This document shows, in pieces, positions 62,544-64,000 of a stretch of 64,000 bases of DNA. The DNA comes from an uncultured Spartobacteria bacterium (GTDB lineage: Bacteria > Verrucomicrobiota > Verrucomicrobiia > Chthoniobacterales > Chthoniobacteraceae): the NCBI GenBank assembly GCA_903882875.1, contig CAIRYQ010000079.1:1-64000 (forward strand), written 5' to 3'. The notes under the pieces are model-generated. The model ran no database searches and was not told the DNA's origin. It saw only the letters and a program-made list of their open reading frames with translations. The first letter of the stretch is position 1. Each line of letters begins with the position of its first letter. Position numbers and translations under genes: made by a program.

Positions 62544-63920
62544 ATGCGCCATTCGATCCCCACCCGCACCCTCGCGTTTCTCGCATTCATTCCGGCCGTG
62601 CTTCTCGCGCCTCCGCTCGTGCGCGCACAGAAAAGCGCGTCCGCATCCGCCGCTCCGGCGATGTCGCTCGATTCGCTGATCGCAGGCGACAAGCCGTGGG
62701 AGACAACTCCGGATCAGCTCGAAGCGGCGGTGAAACCCGTGCGCACGCAGTGGCTCTCCTCGACGAAGGATTCGGCGCGCTATTTCGGCAACTACGCGAT
62801 CTGGAACGGCGCGATTCCGGTGAAGGAGGCGGTCGTCGAATTTCAAAACGGGAAGCTCTTCCGCGTGAACCTCTCCATCTTCAACCGCGGCGACAGCGAC
62901 AGCGGGAGCTTCGCGAGCCGCGTGGAATTTGAAAAACAGCTCGAAGCGTGGAAAACGGCGATCACCGCAAGGACCGGCGTGCAGCCCGTGGATCTCGGCA
63001 AGCAGAGCGCAAGCGCGGTGAAGGCGACGGGCTTTTCGTGGTCGAAGGCCCCGACGGTCTATCTGCTCGAATTCAGCTACCAGAAGGATGCGAAAGCGAC
63101 GGGCGTCCAGTTCCGCCCGGAGTTCGTGCGGCTGCGCGTGTCGGCGCTGCCGAAGCAGCTCGGCCTCGGCTCCGCGGGGGCGACGAGCGGTTCCGCCGGC
63201 CAGCGCGTGAGCAAGGCCGCGCTGCTCGCCAACGTCACGAAGGATCCGAGCGGCGATGTTTTCCTGAAAAATGTGCCGATGGTGGATCAGGGGCCGAAGG
63301 GCTACTGCGCGGTCGCGACGGCGGAACGCGTCTTCCGCTACTACGGGATGCCCGTGGACCAGCACGAGATGGCGCAGGTGGCAAACACCGGCGCGGGCGG
63401 TGGCACGAACCCCGACGCGATGCTGAAGGCGCTCACCGCATTGCAGGGGCGGCTGCATGTGCATGTGCGCGCGATCTCGAAGTGGGAATACGCGGAGTTC
63501 ACCCGGATGCTCACGGACTACAACCGCGAGGCGAAACGGAACAAGAAAAAGGAAATCAACATCACCGGCATGCACACGATTGATATCGGCGCAATCTACG
63601 GAGCGATGGATCCGGAGTCGCTGAAGGAATCCAAGACGGTGAAAAAGAAGGGCGACTTCGACAAATTCAAGCGCGAGATCGCAGAGAAAATTGACAAGGG
63701 GATCCCGGTGATGTGGGGCGTGGAACTCGGCCTCTATCCCGAGGCGGAAATCCCGCAGGCGCACGGCGGCCACATGCGGCTCATCATCGGCTATAACAAC
63801 AAGACGAACGAAATCATCTACTCCGACTCGTGGGGTGAAAAGCACGCGATGAAGCGGATGCCGAGCGACAACGCCTTCCCGATGACAACTGGGCTCTATT
63901 TCATGGAGCCATTTGAGTAA
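62544..63920 (+). CDS. Secreted C39-like (papain-fold) peptidase
   Basis: A protein of 458 residues from ATG 62544 (signal MRHSIPTRTLAFLAFIPAVL). The N-terminal half (~55-220) is an unassigned domain; the C-terminal half has a cysteine-protease pattern: DQGPKGYCAVATAERVFRYYG (catalytic Cys), AHGGHMRLIIGYN (His) and IIYSDSWGEKH (Asp). The order Cys-His-Asp fits C39-type peptidases. Substrate unknown; secretion suggests envelope or extracellular processing. Confidence 0.8.
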   Translation: MRHSIPTRTLAFLAFIPAVLLAPPLVRAQKSASASAAPAMSLDSLIAGDKPWETTPDQLEAAVKPVRTQWLSSTKDSARYFGNYAIWNGAIPVKEAVVEFQNGKLFRVNLSIFNRGDSDSGSFASRVEFEKQLEAWKTAITARTGVQPVDLGKQSASAVKATGFSWSKAPTVYLLEFSYQKDAKATGVQFRPEFVRLRVSALPKQLGLGSAGATSGSAGQRVSKAALLANVTKDPSGDVFLKNVPMVDQGPKGYCAVATAERVFRYYGMPVDQHEMAQVANTGAGGGTNPDAMLKALTALQGRLHVHVRAISKWEYAEFTRMLTDYNREAKRNKKKEINITGMHTIDIGAIYGAMDPESLKESKTVKKKGDFDKFKREIAEKIDKGIPVMWGVELGLYPEAEIPQAHGGHMRLIIGYNNKTNEIIYSDSWGEKHAMKRMPSDNAFPMTTGLYFMEPFE

Positions 63921-64000
63921 TATCTTTTCCCAACCGTCCAGGCCAAAGTAAGAAACACATTTTTCGTCCAGGCCCGGAAACATGGTCTTACATGAAATGC

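Overview
The window looks like chromosomal DNA of a Gram-negative, Verrucomicrobiota-type bacterium (the Chthoniobacter/Spartobacteria side is my best guess). The support is high GC and a gene set typical of that phylum and its relatives: a DUF1553 remnant, ThuA and DUF1080 proteins, a Gfo/Idh/MocA oxidoreductase, a DUF3500 protein, CehA/McbA-type and PA14-bearing secreted proteins, a kinase/FGE-sulfatase fusion and very large secreted proteins. The assignment rests on gene content alone.

Layout. 1-2.4 kb: a degenerate 21-bp repeat array, a small Fn3-like protein and an AT-richer patch of three small genes, one with a PD-(D/E)XK-like motif. 2.5-7.1 kb: a truncated DUF1553 gene, a secreted FlgD-like/beta-propeller/PA14 protein and a xylose-isomerase-like TIM barrel; a ~65-bp direct repeat brackets the secreted-protein gene. 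7.1-15.1 kb: housekeeping genes (MoxR, lipB, ruvC, exbB-exbD-tonB, a zinc-ribbon protein, guaB, ribH-nusB, ftsY). 15.3-17 kb: a ThuA plus DUF1080 pair. 17-24.7 kb: a minus-strand exopolysaccharide export cluster (BY-kinase-like Wzc, Wza-like export protein, outer-membrane barrel) headed by a Ser/Thr pseudokinase fused to an FGE-sulfatase domain. 25-41 kb: large extracytoplasmic proteins, including a ~2,225-codon gene split by one in-frame TAG, a PHP-type metallohydrolase and two overlapping BatA/VWA genes. 41.5-44.4 kb: an oxidoreductase and an MFS transporter. 44.7-51.3 kb: rplU-rpmA, a DUF3500 protein, a second 21-bp array, bioD with a partial bioD copy, an AT-rich accessory gene with an internal duplication, and glmS. 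51.4-60.3 kb: an ECF-like sigma factor, then the classic alpha-2-macroglobulin plus PBP1C pair, with the macroglobulin gene also broken by a single in-frame TAG. 60.5-64 kb: gap, an SGNH hydrolase and a C39-like protease.

How the genes work together. The clearest units are the ExbB-ExbD-TonB energy-transduction operon, the export cluster (outer-membrane barrel, periplasmic export protein, inner-membrane co-polymerase/kinase, sensor pseudokinase), and the A2M-PBP1C envelope-defence and peptidoglycan-repair pair. Both kinases associated with the export cluster lack a residue normally needed for catalysis.

The most novel signal is a dispersed element seen twice (about 1-300 and 46,554-47,030). 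Each copy has a short conserved leader starting GTGACGGAA on the minus strand, followed by a strictly 21-nt-phased degenerate array. Unit sequences differ between the two loci, but the period and leader are shared, and several features point to nucleotide-level rather than protein-level conservation. The other notable signal is that the two largest genes in the window are each interrupted by exactly one in-frame TAG.
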